Shown here in pieces: positions 1-12,066 of a stretch of DNA of 64,000 nt. Origin of the DNA: Hygrophila difformis (taxonomy: Eukaryota > Streptophyta > Magnoliopsida > Lamiales > Acanthaceae); NCBI GenBank assembly GCA_030278955.1, contig JAOANR010000008.1:44313301-44377300 (forward strand), read 5' to 3'. The first letter of the stretch is position 1, and each line of letters starts with the position of its first letter. The notes under the pieces are model-generated. The model saw only the letters and a list, made by a program, of their open reading frames with translations, did no database searches and was not told the origin of the DNA. Position numbers and translations under genes: made by a program.

Positions 1-1998
1 TCGCCATACTCTTCAATAAATGTTGCGGGAGGAATATCTGAAAATCATTCAACTTTATATTTTTACCTTCATGCAATACCTTCTCTCGCTCTGTTCCAGT
101 ATGGAATAACGCAAGAGACTTTACCTACAAACTTTACAGCCCATAATATGTTTCCCCAGAACTCACGCTTTGTTCAAATGAACAAAGCGAGAGAGAATTC
201 TGAGGTAGCATCCAAATTGGTTTCTCTTCAAAAAGAAGCCAAATAACCTCTCGCTATATACGTATATCACCTAGTTTATAAAAGGGGGTTGAACAAACAC
301 GCCGTATTCTTGAGAATTTCATCGTGTGGAGTTTCATCTTTCTATATTACGTAAATTTGAGGAACATTCTATGAATAATAACTCCCTCCACGCTGTTCAA
401 ATTTAGCGTGCGGAAAATTAGAATGTTCATAGTTTTAAACCCTAAGATCATTACTGCGAGTTATCTTGGACATCTATTTTGCAGAATTAATTCTCAAATC
501 CCTTTTAAGGGAATAATTCCCTACATTCTGTCTAGCTCCTACTTTATATTCTTGGGGCGCCCTAGCATTTTACTTAGTTCATTCAGAATCCTCGCCGTTT
601 CTTATACATATATTACTTATCTATATTCATATTATTTTGGGATGTTTCTCAGATTGAGCAGAGTACACTAGCTTTTCTCGACCATAAATTTGTTGCTCAT
701 AAATCATCAATATCACCATTTCAATCATAAGCATATCGAGATTGGGATAAGGGTATAAGTTTGCCGAATCATCATTTACTCAGGAATAATGTTGAACAAA
801 CCTGCTTTATAGTTGGACATTAAGTACCTGTCGTTTAAAAGGGAAAGATGTTTCAAAAATCATCTTTTGTCTTAAGAATTAATGAAAGTTTGTAATGGAT
901 AACTTCCGGGGGTTATAGATAGTTGTGAGAAACAAAATCACATGCTATGAGTAGGAAGTTATAGAGGAATAAAAATTCATTAATCCTGAGCAAGTCATGA
1001 GTAATTGGGAATATTTACAGTGTGCTCCCCTGCCAAATGCATCTGTATGAATCTGAGTAGTCCAGATGAGTCAAGGATTTTGATTAGCAATTTTATCTTG
1101 TTATACTCACAGGACTATTATTTCATACAAATACTTATTGGAATTATTTTGAGAAGCTTGAGTCTCATAAAACCCCTTGAATGATTGATTTAAATACGAG
1201 TTCTTTTATCTTTTGTAGAGGATATTCAAGACAGGATTATGAGAATCATTTTTAACATAAGGCCAACAATAAGTTCAGAACTAATACTAGATTGTTTGGA
1301 TGTGACCTTAGGTTTTCAATGACTTAATCTGAATCCGAAAGAAATAGATTAAGTGATATTTGCAAAAGCTTATACTATAAGAGGAGTCTGAACGACCATC
1401 TTTTAGTGTTACATATAGCATGACTTCAGAACTTACATTGTCATGACACTGGGTCACAAGTACTCGTCTTGCGAAAGTGACTTAAGACATGAAGAAATTA
1501 GCAAAGTTTGATAACTGAATTATTCCAATCCTGTGAACCCACGCACTATTCAAATAATCATAAAGCGTGAGTATCTCTGCATAAATCTCATTTTCTTTTT
1601 CTTTGTCTTTCTTTCAGCATCAATCATTAATTCGTAACCATTTTATCCATACAATGATTTCTTTTACTTTACATATGCAATTCTTTACAGCTTTCATTTA
1701 GATGTTTCTTTGTATTAATTTTCAGCACTAAGATTTAGATGAAATTCATCATTCATTGAATAAACCGGAGTACTAATGTTTTAATAATCACTGCACTATT
1801 AAATGATTCCATCGCATAACCCTCTTGAGAACGATCCCGATAAATTAAATAAATACTGCAAGCTTGATACCGTGCGCTTTCGGTATGCATAAATGCTCTT
1901 GAGAACACCATCATCTCCTCTTTATTATTCCATTGTATTATATGGAGTGATGAGGGAAATAATCGAGTGTCATTGTAGTAAATGCTGCAAAAGCTTCA
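1..1998 (+). mobile_element. 3' part of a gypsy-type LTR (family A), left end outside window
   Basis: This stretch aligns base for base, with scattered substitutions and small indels, to 18287-20268, the 3' two thirds of the solo LTR at 16902-20268. Both copies end at the same place, just after AAGCTTCA, which supports 1998 as the LTR end. A TATA-like TTTATAAAAGG lies at 275-285 and is conserved in the other copy. About 1.4 kb of LTR should lie left of the window. No primer-binding site follows. Instead damaged pol sequence follows directly, so this is either a solo LTR inserted in another gypsy element or a 5' LTR that lost its gag region. There is no convincing gene; short ORFs here are not conserved as protein. 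Confidence 0.75.
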
Positions 1999-2004
1999 CA
2001 AGCA

Positions 2005-4962
2005 ATGCAGCACGATAACCCAACAGGTCATTGTTTATTAGCATATTATAAACCTGTTGAAACTGTTTTTAGAACTTGTCATACTGCACCTGAATTTCCG
2101 ACTGAATTTGCAAGGATGTTGGAGCGCAATAAAGATGTCTTTTCTGATGAAGTACCTGTAGGATTACCACCTCTTCGCGGTATCAAACATCAAATCGATT
2201 TCGTACCAGATGCTTCTATTCCAAACAGACCAGTATACCGAATGTCACCAGAAGAGACAAAGGAAATTCAGTCTCAAGTGCAGAAATTGCTTGACAAAGA
2301 ATGGGTGCGCGAGACTCTATCCCCATGTGCTGTACCAACATTTTTAGTTCCAAAGAAAGATGGATCGTGGCGAATGTGTGTCGATTGCCGAGCGGTCAAT
2401 GCCATCACCGTAAAGTACCGGCATCCCATCCCTCGTCTTGATGATATGCTTGACGAGCTTGGTCACGCGAACATCTTCTCCAAAATTGATCTTAGAAGCG
2501 GTTACCACCAAATCCGAATGAAACCCGGAGACGAGTGGAAGACAGCCTTTAAGACTAAATTCGGACTCTACGAATGGCTTGTGATGCCATTTGGTCTTAC
2601 CAATGCACCGTCAACATTTATGCGTCTCATGAATGAGACTTTGCACCCTTTCATTAACAAATTTTCTATCGTATATTTTGATGATATTTTAATTTATAGT
2701 CATAACGAACCTGGCCACGTCTCCCATGTTCAACAGGTGATCAACAAGTTGCGGGAAGCGAAACTATATGCTAACCTGGAAAAGTGTACATTCCACGCAG
2801 CGGAGCTAAATTTTCTGGGCTTTATCGTTGGACAGGTAGGACTCAAGGTGGATGAACAGAAGCTCAAGGCCATTTCTGACTGGCCACCACTAAAATCAGT
2901 GCATGAGGTTCGACAGTTTTTAGGACTCTACGGATTTTTCCGACATTTCGTACCGCAGTTCAGTGTCATAGCCGCACCCCTCACAGCGCTACTTAAAAAG
3001 GATCTTCCTTTTAATTGGGGCCAACGGAAGAGAAAGCGTTTACTAAGTTAAAGGAAAAATTGATGAATGTTCCGGTGTTAGCCTTGCCAAACTTCGATCT
3101 CCCGTTTGAGATTGAATGTGATACATCTGGAACGGGAATGGAAGCTGTGTTAATTTAAGAAGGTTGTCAAATAGCTTATCACAACGAAAAGTTTTATGGA
3201 GCTACATTAAACTATTCAACATATGATAAAGAGTTGTACGCTATGATAAGAGCTTATAGAGTATGGCACCACTACCTTCGGGGTCGAGAGTTCGTCATCA
3301 ATACGGACCATGAAACCTTGAAGCACATCCGAGGACAAGGTCAATTAACCAAGCGACATGCATGATGGAGCTAATTCATTGAGGGCTTTCCCTATGTCAT
3401 CCGGTACAAAAAAGGGACAGACAACGTAGTTGCAGACGCCTTGTCCCGCAGAGCAACACTTGCTGCTATGGTGACGACACATTTATTGGGATTCAAACAC
3501 ATCCAGACTTTATATCCAATGGATCCTGATTTTTCAGAGATGTACCGTCAGACTAAGGTACACGCATTCAAAGAGTTCTCCAGACTTGATGGTTTTCTCT
3601 ACCGGGAAAATCAGCTGTGTATTCCTCGAGGTTCTATCCCGGGAGTTGCTTATACAAGAAGCTCACAATGGTCAACTGATGGGACACTTCGGTAAGAATG
3701 CCACAGCTGAGATTCTATCAGAAAGGTTTTATTGGCCGGGTCTGAGGAAACATTGAAGAATTTATTGCCAAGTGCATCATGTGTTTGAAGGCAAAGTCCA
3801 CGATTAAACCGCATGGTCTCTACCAAGCTTTACCAATCCCAGCAGGACCGTGGTAGGATATTTCTATGGATTTCGTGCTAGGTCTACCCCTCACTCCTTG
3901 AGGAAAAGATTCGATATTTGTTGTGGTAGACAGATCTCAAAGATGGCACACTTTCTGCCGTGCACGAAAACCAGCGATGCACTTCACATTGCGAAGTTGT
4001 TTTTGAAGGAGATCGTGAGATTGCACGGGATTCCGAAGTCTATTGTGTCTGATTGTGATGTCAAATATATAAGTTACTTCTGGAAATCCCTCTGGAGCGA
4101 AATTGGCAAGAAGATACTATTTTCCACTGCATTTCACCCACAAACAGATGGACAGACTGAAGCTGTCAATCGGGTGCTAGGTAGTCTGCTTCGTATCATT
4201 GCTTCGTCCAACTCAAAAAGTTGGGATGAATGCCTGCCTTAAATAGAGTTTGCATACAACAGGCATATGCATAGTGCAACTCACATATCTCCTTTCGAAT
4301 GTGTTTATGGTTTTAACCCCCTTTTCCCCGATTGACCTTCTGCCATTGCCTAGCAATGAGCATTTAAATGTAAATGGCAGAAACATGGCTCAAGCAATCA
4401 AAGAAATGCACAAGAATGTCAAAGAGAGCCTACAAAAATCGGCGGAGATGTACGCGAAGTACCACGATAGGGGAAAGAAAAAGCTGGTACTGAAGCCAGG
4501 AGATTGGGTGTGGCTTCATCTGCGAAAAGAACGGTTTCCAACCAAGAGGCGCAGCAAGCTATCTCTACGAGGAGATGGACCTTTTACAATTCTTGAGCGG
4601 ATTAATGATAATGCGTATAAATTAGAATTACCTGAAGAATATGGAAACATTAATTCCTTTTTTAATATTGCAGATCTTGTGCTGTATGAACAGGACAAAT
4701 AGGATGAGTCTGATGCTTGTCGGTTGATCGCTCAACCTCCTCAAGGGGGAGGGAATGGTGTGGAAGCCGGAACTGTAGCAACAATCATTCCATTTCCAGA
4801 AGGTCCTGTTCGAGAAAGCAGATCAAAAAGTTGACAACCCACATTGCTGAATTTTTTCAAGATCATTTTGATAAAGAGCTTACCAAAGTATCCACTATCC
4901 GATCTGAAGCAACTTTGCTCCTACAGCTCGAGCAAGCAGATGTCTGGGAGCAGATGCCGTAA
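2005..4962 (+). pseudogene. Decayed Ty3/gypsy pol (RT, RNase H, integrase, chromodomain-like tail)
   Basis: The first open stretch (2005-3051, 348 codons) holds a reverse transcriptase with the PFGL motif and the catalytic YFDD (2674-2685, residues 224-227 of that stretch). RNase H follows in another frame, then integrase (3850-4242) with the [13 protein letters not shown] active-site region, then a C-terminal KPGDWVW segment (from about 4491) typical of gypsy integrase tails. The gene is broken: one base is missing in the G run at 3017-3020, in-frame stops lie at 3156, 3363 and 3372, another shift is near 3637-3640, and stops are near 3754, 4240 and 4700. Gag and protease are absent upstream. 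This is a dead copy. The domain calls rest on motifs read directly; the clade was not resolved. Confidence 0.93.
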
Positions 4963-6250
4963 ACCCCGAAGATTGGTCGAATAAGGATACTTCATTTTGT
5001 TATCTTTTGTAATAGTATAGCATTAATATGTCTTAAAATGGCTAAGGCATGAAAACTGGGAAAAAGACAAAATTTGGCCTTTTTGAGGAATTTGCGTTGC
5101 AATCCAAATTTGCGACGCAATTCAAGGATCACGATGCCGGGGATCACAACGCCAGGGATCACGACGCCAACCATGGATCACGACGCAAATGTTTCTTTCT
5201 TCCTTGTATCATTATGTATGGGCATTGGTTACTATATGTAAGCTCCCCCTTCATTTGTAAGAACATCTTTTGTTGAAATCATATGAACTTTGCACACTTG
5301 CAAGTCTTTCCAAAAGATCACTCTCCCAAATGAACATATCATTTTGGGAAACTTTAACAACTTGGAATTTGAAAGACTCCATGTTGAACTTAAATCGTCA
5401 ACTTGAATCAATGAATTTGGAGGACAAGGCATATGGACTTGTTTGTCTTCTTTGTTGAAGATTGGAGGTGATTTCTTCATCAACTTGGTATTGAAGCTTG
5501 CCAAGAGGATTAAAACCAACACTTGAATCATATGAGAATTAGAGGACATGGCATATGTACATGTTTGCTTCTTCCTTGTTTGAATTTTAGAGTTGGAAGC
5601 TTCCCTATCCATCTTTATTTTCCCTTGCTAGCTTAATCCATCAAACCACCACTTACTTGCTTCTTCATCTTCTTTTTCTTTTCAAGAATGTATCATATGA
5701 TCCTTGGCATTCATGTATGACAGAAAATTTCCAAAATGGATACTCGATGTTGGTGATCATAAAGCCGATATTGATTTTGGAGGTGTACAATCAGATGTGA
5801 TATTTTCCGGATGATATTCTTATAAACTCTACGGGTGATCCTATAGCGGCAATTATTTAGAGTACATACACAAATATGAACTGCACAACTTCAGATTCAG
5901 ATATTTTTAATGATTAATTGTGTTATACTAGCTCCGACCAACGAGATTTTCAACAATTAAATTTTCAGCAAATTGTAGGGAATTTTTCATATTATGCTTA
6001 ATACTTATATTAAATTTTGTTTTATTTTAGTTTAGATTTCATATTTAATAATTATTTTCATTGATCTGTTAGGTTTGTACTGGATAATGCACAAAAGCTA
6101 ATGAAGACAGTATAATATGATTTATTTGTTAGTTTTAAATATAATTAAATTATATTATCATATACATCATTTTTAAAAAATATATAAAATCATTACATAT
6201 TTTTCATTACTCAAAATACAATTTATTATTACTTTATATAATAAAATATA
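4963..6250. other. Region after pol, no gene seen
   Basis: This may include the 3' non-coding part of the gypsy element, but no LTR boundary could be fixed. A short direct repeat of the type GGATCACGACGCC occurs about four times between 5127 and 5185. A diverged duplicate of about 70 bp (5395-5465 against 5515-5590, sharing AAGGCATATGGAC-like words) is also present. The remainder is AT-rich. Confidence 0.5.
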
Positions 6251-6508
6251 CTCCCTCTGTCCCATTTGAAATGTCCTATTTGATTTCTGCACACAATCCA
6301 ATGTACTTTTTAAATAGTTAATATCTCTAAATATATACAACTAAAAATTATATAAAATATATATTCTAAAACTATACGTTAGACGAATCTAACAAGACGA
6401 AACTCGAATACTTTTCCAAATATATAATTACAATAATATGGAGTCAAAGTTGAACAATGAACAATGTCTAAAAGTCAAAACGGGACAATTCAAGTGGGAC
6501 GGATGGAG
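6251..6508. mobile_element. Stowaway-type MITE
   Basis: The 258-bp element is bounded by TA dinucleotides (6249-6250 and 6509-6510). Its ends are inverted repeats, CTCCCTCTGTCCCATTTGAA on the left and the complement of a matching GGACGGATGGAG end on the right. It has no coding capacity. The TA target and CTCCCTCYGTCCC end are diagnostic of plant Tc1/mariner-related Stowaway elements. Confidence 0.88.
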
Positions 6509-6821
6509 TATATATTATATAAAATATATAATTATACTCGTCGAATCTCGACGAGTTACTTACTAGTTATATCATTAAATTCATATTAAAATTGTATTTG
6601 CGATGGATAAAATTGTGAAAATGATTTTTTTTTGTTATCATTGTTGTTGTAATTTATTTATATTGTGAAATTTAGATAATAAATCAAATTTATTGTTGAA
6701 AACTTGAAATTTTACATTCTCTATTTTATATCTTAATAATTTTTTTTGATTAATTTGTTAAAGTATTATGTGGTTATTAAAATACATTTAACTTTTTTTA
6801 TTAGTAACTATAAGTTGAAAA
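6509..6821. other. AT-rich intergenic spacer
   Basis: No ORF, RNA gene or repeat end was recognised here beyond simple T-rich runs. Confidence 0.5.
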
Positions 6822-7846
6822 TGTTAGGTCCAAAATGACGAGATGATGCCTGAAACCTGTTTTGTCCTTCTAACTTGTTCATACAATTTTTATGAACACC
6901 TGTTATTCAGTTTAAGATAATATGCAGCAGAAAATTAAATACTGAAAAACGTAAAGAGTACAAACACAGGAATTTGTTGACCCAGTTCGGCCGCAGCCTA
7001 CGTCTGGGGAATATCAATCTAGGAGTCTTCACTATATGTTCGAACAGGATCCGTGATCCAAACAATAGTGAATTGAAATCTGCCGAACTCCGATCTCCAA
7101 GCAGATGAATTGTCAGACCAAAAGTCCCCCTAGTTTTGTGAAGATCTCCCTGACCTTGCTTCAATTCCTTGAAGGTTCCCCCTTCGAGTTTCCCTTGGAC
7201 GAAACCTGTCCGCAGACCATCCTCTTCAAGATATATCTTTTCAAGCGCGGAGTTTGACGATGCCTTGAATAATCCCTTTGATTGGATTCGTCTCCTCCAA
7301 TCATTGAGCACATAAACTCCTCGTCGATCCAAGTTTATTCAAGGCGCGGTTGGATAAAGGTGATTAGATCACCAGTACACAAAGTGGATCAAATGAAATC
7401 TTCGCGGATTGATGAATGCAATAACACGGGTGAAGAATTCTGTAGACACTTCAAACATTGAGAGGAAAAACTATTGTTGTACTACTTTCTCTCCACCAAG
7501 TGAATGACCAACCAACTATTTAAATACTCCTGTGAAGTTCAAGAATTGGCTCTCTATGGAAGGTGGATAATCTTCCTTGTGTGCCATATTTCCATCACTA
7601 AGGAAAGAAAATAATTTCCATGTATCCAGCCTTTCCTTAGTAGGATCTTTCCATAGATGATGATTTTCTTTCCATAACACCAAACTCAATCTGCTGGATA
7701 TATCAAATAGTTGTTGTACACTATCTCTGCAGATCTGCTAGCTGTCCTTCCATAATTAGGTTCGTCTGGGTAAGATTTGGCGGGAGTCCACGAAAGGTGT
7801 TCGAACATCGGTTGTGAACACATACTGCCAAAACTGGTTCCTAACA
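6822..7846 (-). mobile_element. Solo LTR, Copia-like, 1,025 bp
   Basis: The element begins TGTTAGG and ends CCTAACA, a 7-bp inverted terminal repeat of the TG...CA type, and is flanked by a perfect 5-bp target duplication GAAAA (6817-6821 and 7847-7851). There is no internal retrotransposon sequence on either side, so it is a solo LTR left by LTR-LTR recombination. Orientation is inferred as minus because a TATA-like TATTTAAATAG lies at about 7514-7525 on that strand, with the CT/A-rich start region downstream of it. The Copia assignment rests only on length and end sequence and is tentative. Confidence 0.85.
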
Positions 7847-7851
7847 GAAAA

Positions 7852-8068
7852 GATACCAGTTTCTTTTCATTTAAACATTTTGAATTTTAATTATGCTCAT
7901 TAATGAGACTAGTATGAAAAATTTTGAAGAATTAGAAGACGACGATAATGTTACTAGTGAATAAAAAAATAGTTTGATAGTTATTTATTAAAATTAAAGT
8001 GAATTGAAGTTAGCTAGTGCTATCGAGTATAGAATTTGCTTCGGTGATGTTAAATGGTTGCCTTTCCC
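7852..8068. other. Intergenic spacer, nothing recognised
   Basis: AT-rich sequence between the solo LTR and a SINE-derived duplication. No supported feature. Confidence 0.4.
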
Positions 8069-8342
8069 ATAACAGAATTCTGCATACTCAAAGGTTCAAA
8101 TCTGAGACATTTGCTTAAGCTGTCAGAGCTTTATAACACTCAGGCGAACTGCCTTATATTAAAGATATGTTATATAATTTTAGTGTTAATATACTCTTCA
8201 CTTTCATAACAGAATTCTGCATACTCAAAGGTTCAAACCTGAGACATTTGCTTAAGCTGTCAGAGCTCTATAACACTCAGGCGAACTGCCTTATATTAAA
8301 GATATGTTATATAATTTTAGTGTTAATATACTCTTCACTTTC
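8069..8342 (-). repeat. Tandem duplication (2 x 137 bp) of a SINE-derived fragment
   Basis: The segments 8069-8205 and 8206-8342 are almost identical. Each carries the complement of a Pol III B box (AAAGGTTCAAA/TCTGAGA region) and an adjoining A-box-like stretch in minus orientation, like the SINE at about 9228-9385. The copies differ at only a few positions, so the duplication is recent. The apparent ORF across it is not credible as a gene. Confidence 0.75.
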
Positions 8343-8382
8343 AGAATATGAGGAACTAATTAAATTAATTATAATAAGATAA

Positions 8383-8557
8383 ATTTTTTTTGGAGGAGCC
8401 ACTAAAGGCTGGAAAATGGATGGTGGGAGCCCATGCCACACAAATTACAAAAAAAAAAAAAAAACGGGAGGGATAGGGGCCGGGTGAGGATTCTAACCCC
8501 CAACCTATAGGTTGGAAGTCAGAGAACTTGACCATTAGGGTAAGTCCCCAATCCCCT
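8383..8557 (-). mobile_element. tRNA-derived SINE (family 1)
   Basis: The 175-bp insertion has a T-rich end on the left (a poly(A) tail on the minus strand) and is flanked by a perfect 14-bp target duplication TTATAATAAGATAA (8369-8382 and 8558-8571). On the minus strand an A-box-like stretch with AATGG and a B-box-like GGGTTAGAATCC follow each other at tRNA-like spacing. Related copies occur at about 27425-27570 and 29733-30346. Confidence 0.88.
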
Positions 8558-8808
8558 TTATAATAAGATAATTTAATTACGTATAAAAGCTCCTAAAAAA
8601 ACAATTTATACTGGTCCATCACGGATCATAGATCCTAATCAATAAAAGGATCCTAATCTTTGATTAGTTAAATAATTTTATACTGGGCCATCACCAATCA
8701 TGAATCCTAATCAATAAAGGTAAACTAGAAAATAGGTTGCATAAAATTATTTATCAAACATAATCTACAAAATGAACCAAAAGTGTATTCAACTATCATT
8801 ATATTGTG

Positions 8809-9065
8809 CTTCCTCCGTTTCTTATTTTTTACCCGGTGTGAGCTACTATTCACTCACACATGTTAATTTAAAGTTTTAATATAGTTATATAAGTTAAAAT
8901 AAAATAGAGCAAAGTGAGATCTTGTTAAATTTTTCTCGTCGTATAGTTTTTTAATATCAAACTTTTAGAATTTTTACTTGTATCAAACTTGAATTATTAA
9001 TGATATAAAATATGCATTAGACTATGTGCACTGTGGGTTTGTAGCAAATAAAAAACAGAGGAAGT
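8809..9065. mobile_element. Stowaway-type MITE, diverged
   Basis: The left end CTTCCTCCGTTTCTT pairs with the right end AACAGAGGAAG, which is followed by TA (9066-9067). The left flank is TG rather than TA, so one target base has mutated or the boundary is off by a base or two. Internal sequence matches the fragment at 11110-11336. Confidence 0.72.
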
Positions 9066-9227
9066 ACTAAAAAAAATCTAAATTAATTCACTTATATCAG
9101 GTGGAAGCTATATTCATCTTTCAAAGCATCTTTGTCTTTTTCAAAAAAGCCCAAGAATATCACATAACCTAGTTGTATGGAAATTAAACTAAATTAACAA
9201 AATGATCTTAATTATTATTGTTTTTTT

Positions 9228-9385
9228 GTGAAACCGGGCCACATTGGACTAAAAACTAATCCATCTAGAATCGGTATGGGCAATGAATGACATCTCTCAC
9301 ATAGCAATTTTTTTATATATACAAGGTTCGAACTTGAGACATTGCTTAAATGACTAGAGCACAATCCACTGATAACATGTGCATA
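9228..9385 (-). mobile_element. SINE (family 2), minus orientation, diverged
   Basis: Contains the complement of a B box (AAGGTTCGAACTTGAGACA) and, at the other end, the ACTAAT-rich 3' module shared with the plus-strand SINEs at 13687 and 48893. No clean target duplication was found. Confidence 0.6.
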
Positions 9386-10820
9386 TGATACATACTCATG
9401 TCATCACAATTGTTATAAACATTGGCTGAAAAGTTATTATACGAGGTCACTGTATTTGGTAGTGTTTTTATGCTGCACAAGGCATATGCGCATGTCTTTT
9501 CAATTATTTATATTTTTATTTTTTTAAAAATACTTCTACATATCTATGACATACAAAATTAGAAATTATAATAAAAAAAATTATTTTTTTAAAAAAAAGA
9601 AAACTGATAATGTAATTTGATATTGAACTGAATGATGTGTGTTTTGTTTAATGCAATGGCAAGTAGTACTAGTAAGTAGTAAATGAAAGGCTAGCTTGGA
9701 GCATTAATATTTTGGCGCTACAGATTGAGCATTTAGAAATTAGGCTGATCAATGCATTATGGGGTGAGTGGGCATGCTACAAGTTTGATTGGTTGGTTGG
9801 TCCATTGCACTTGATTTTTTCATCTAACTTTAGGAATTTTATTCAATGCAATGTCATTCTTCTCGTGAGATGGCATTTATTCTCACTCTTTCTATCCCCA
9901 AATTATTATGTGACTTTGTTCAATGGCCTTTAATGCCAAATTTATTATACGAAATTGGTCTCACTTTCTTTCGAATAAATGTCATAAATGCTTCTTCTTC
10001 TTCTTCTTTTTATTTTTTTTATTTTTTTCTCTTTTAATCCAAATCTTACTTAAAAACAGAATCAGAATAATGTAACTTTCCTTTTTCTAGCCGCCGATGA
10101 GGCATTGTTCACACACACAAAAAAAAAAGAATAATAATGTAACTTTTAGAGTAGGTTTTTTCTTTTCTTTATATATGTATTTAAAGATAATAACTAAAAT
10201 AAGTCACTAGAAGGAGTTCTTTCCACTTTTAGTCCACCACGTAAGGATGTTATTCTAATTTTGGGTCATGATATTTTAATTTAGGGAAGTGACTCATTCT
10301 AGTGATCTATTTTAATTTTTTTACTTATTTTTTATTTTATGTAATTAAAAAAATAACACTCATTCCGTGTCATTATTTATGTCATACTTTTTTTTTCTTG
10401 TTTCAACAATTTTATTTCATTTTCATTTTAAAAAATAATTAAATATTAATCGTCAAACCTACCCATCACATCAATCAATAAATAAATATATTAAACTTTC
10501 AAACCCACTACAATTAATAATTCCAATCCAACCTTCAACCACATATCAGTAAATCACGCGTAAATAAATAAATTAAAATTGTAAACTCATTACTATGAGT
10601 CAATCACATTATATAAATTCTTAAGTTATATTTTTTTAACAGTAATATATCCTTGCATTTAATAGTAATTATCCCTACATATATAAAGTACCGTGTCCAA
10701 AAATTCTGGGATATGAATAGTAAAACATGTTTATTTTTTACTTTATATTTTATTTAAATTTGTATTTGTTTTACTTATTTTATAATATATTTGAATTAAT
10801 ATTTATTTTATTTCTTATGA
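9386..10820. other. Intergenic, no gene seen
   Basis: AT-rich DNA with poly(A) and poly(T) runs and a short (CTT)n microsatellite at about 9987-10005. The small ORFs at 9712-10037 have no recognisable domain and low-complexity ends. Nothing else could be supported. Confidence 0.5.
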
Positions 10821-11336
10821 TACTCCCTCCTTCCCATTAATAGTGTCTTAAAATTTTTAGGCAAGTTATAGGTAGGGATATCGACTTTTCCCATCGGGCC
10901 GGGTAAACCGTCGGGTAATCGTGTCCTGAGTATGGATATGATATACATCATCGGGCCAGATCGGGTATTGCCCAAAACCAAAATAAATAATATCGAGTAT
11001 GGGTAGGTTACTAAATTTATACGTGACCCGATTACCCGATCCGATCATATATAATGCTTCTTCCTTTTTATTTTTAAATTTTTAATTATTAATTTTTATT
11101 TGCCCCAATTGGGTTTTGCCTACAATCAACACACACTTTAACTTAAATTTTTATCATAGTTATACACATTAAAATATAGCAAAGTAGGATCTTGTTAGAT
11201 TCGTCTCGTCTTGTACTTTTAAAATATCGAATTTTTAGAATTTTTACTTGTACTGAACTTGAGTTATTAATGATTTAAAATATGCTTCGTATTGTGTGCT
11301 GGTTCGGTCCGTAGCAATAAAAAAAACAGAGGAAGT
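10821..11336. mobile_element. Fragments of Stowaway and hAT-like MITEs
   Basis: A Stowaway left end (CTCCCTCCTTCCC) starts at about 10823. It is interrupted at about 10857-11050 by GC-richer sequence with repeated CGGGTA and CCCGAT words beginning near TAGGGATATCGAC, typical of plant hAT-type MITEs. The stretch 11110-11336 is the right part of a Stowaway copy related to 8809-9065 and ends AGAGGAAG followed by TA. The exact nesting order is unclear. Confidence 0.5.
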
Positions 11337-11446
11337 ATATACATATAAGCATATACTCCCTCCGTCTCAATAGGATCGCGGGAATCCATTTACACTTGGA
11401 TAATCCGTATACTCCAATCATATCCGATGCTTTATTTTTATGTAAT

Positions 11447-11614
11447 ACTCCCTCTGTCATATTACAATTGTCTTGTTACTGTTGGCCACGAGAATTAAGG
11501 TAAAGTTGACTTGTGAGTATATGATGGGGACCACATAGTTGTTGAAGGGAAAAATTATTTCTATTTATGGAAAGAAGACATTGTGATGAGACATCTAAAA
11601 ATAGTAAGTAGGAG
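11447..11614. mobile_element. Short Stowaway-type MITE
   Basis: The left end CTCCCTCTGTCATATTACAA and the right region GAAGACATTGTGATGAGACA to TAGGAG form an imperfect inverted repeat, with TA on both sides. A lone Stowaway end, CTCCCTCCGTCTCAATAGG, occurs just upstream at about 11356, probably a truncated older copy. Confidence 0.55.
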
Positions 11615-11813
11615 TATATGATAGGGTAACTGTATAAGATTTTGGGTAATGAGTGAATGTATTCAACCCGTATCCGACCAAAATCATTTAGACCGATTTA
11701 TTAGAGTATAATTAGTATTTAATGTGGCGGAATATTAGTGTTTAAAATAAGAGTAAATTTTGAATTTATGTGGAAGGACCTCATTCTCGTGGTCCATTTT
11801 AGTTATTATCTCA

Positions 11814-11838
11814 CACATATATATATATATATATATAA
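11814..11838. repeat. (AT)n microsatellite
   Basis: About twelve uninterrupted AT dinucleotides. Confidence 0.9.
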
Positions 11839-12001
11839 ATATATTCATAATTACAAATATAAATTATAGATGTAAATATATAAATATTCTACTAGAGCTC
11901 GTGGTCGCGCGATATGCTGCTAGATTTAATTCTGTAAATATTCTTATTTTCTGAGGTACGGAATTCAAATACCAAATATAAATTGTGATAAAAGATTAGA
12001 C

Positions 12002-12066
12002 GTGGGAGATAAATTTACAAACATCACTTTTTTGTGGGAGATAAATTTACAAACATCACTTTTTTT
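12002..12066. repeat. Two-copy tandem repeat, 32-bp unit
   Basis: The unit beginning GTGGGAGATAAATTTACAAA is repeated back to back without substitutions, at 12002-12033 and 12034-12066. Confidence 0.9.

Noticed and set aside
408..671. 87-codon ORF in the left LTR, with a counterpart at 18705-18941
   Set aside because: It lies in the LTR, the two copies differ by frameshifts and non-conservative changes, and no domain is recognisable.
6907..7332. 141-codon minus-strand ORF
   Set aside because: It is wholly inside a solo LTR and matches no known domain; LTRs of this type often hold chance frames.
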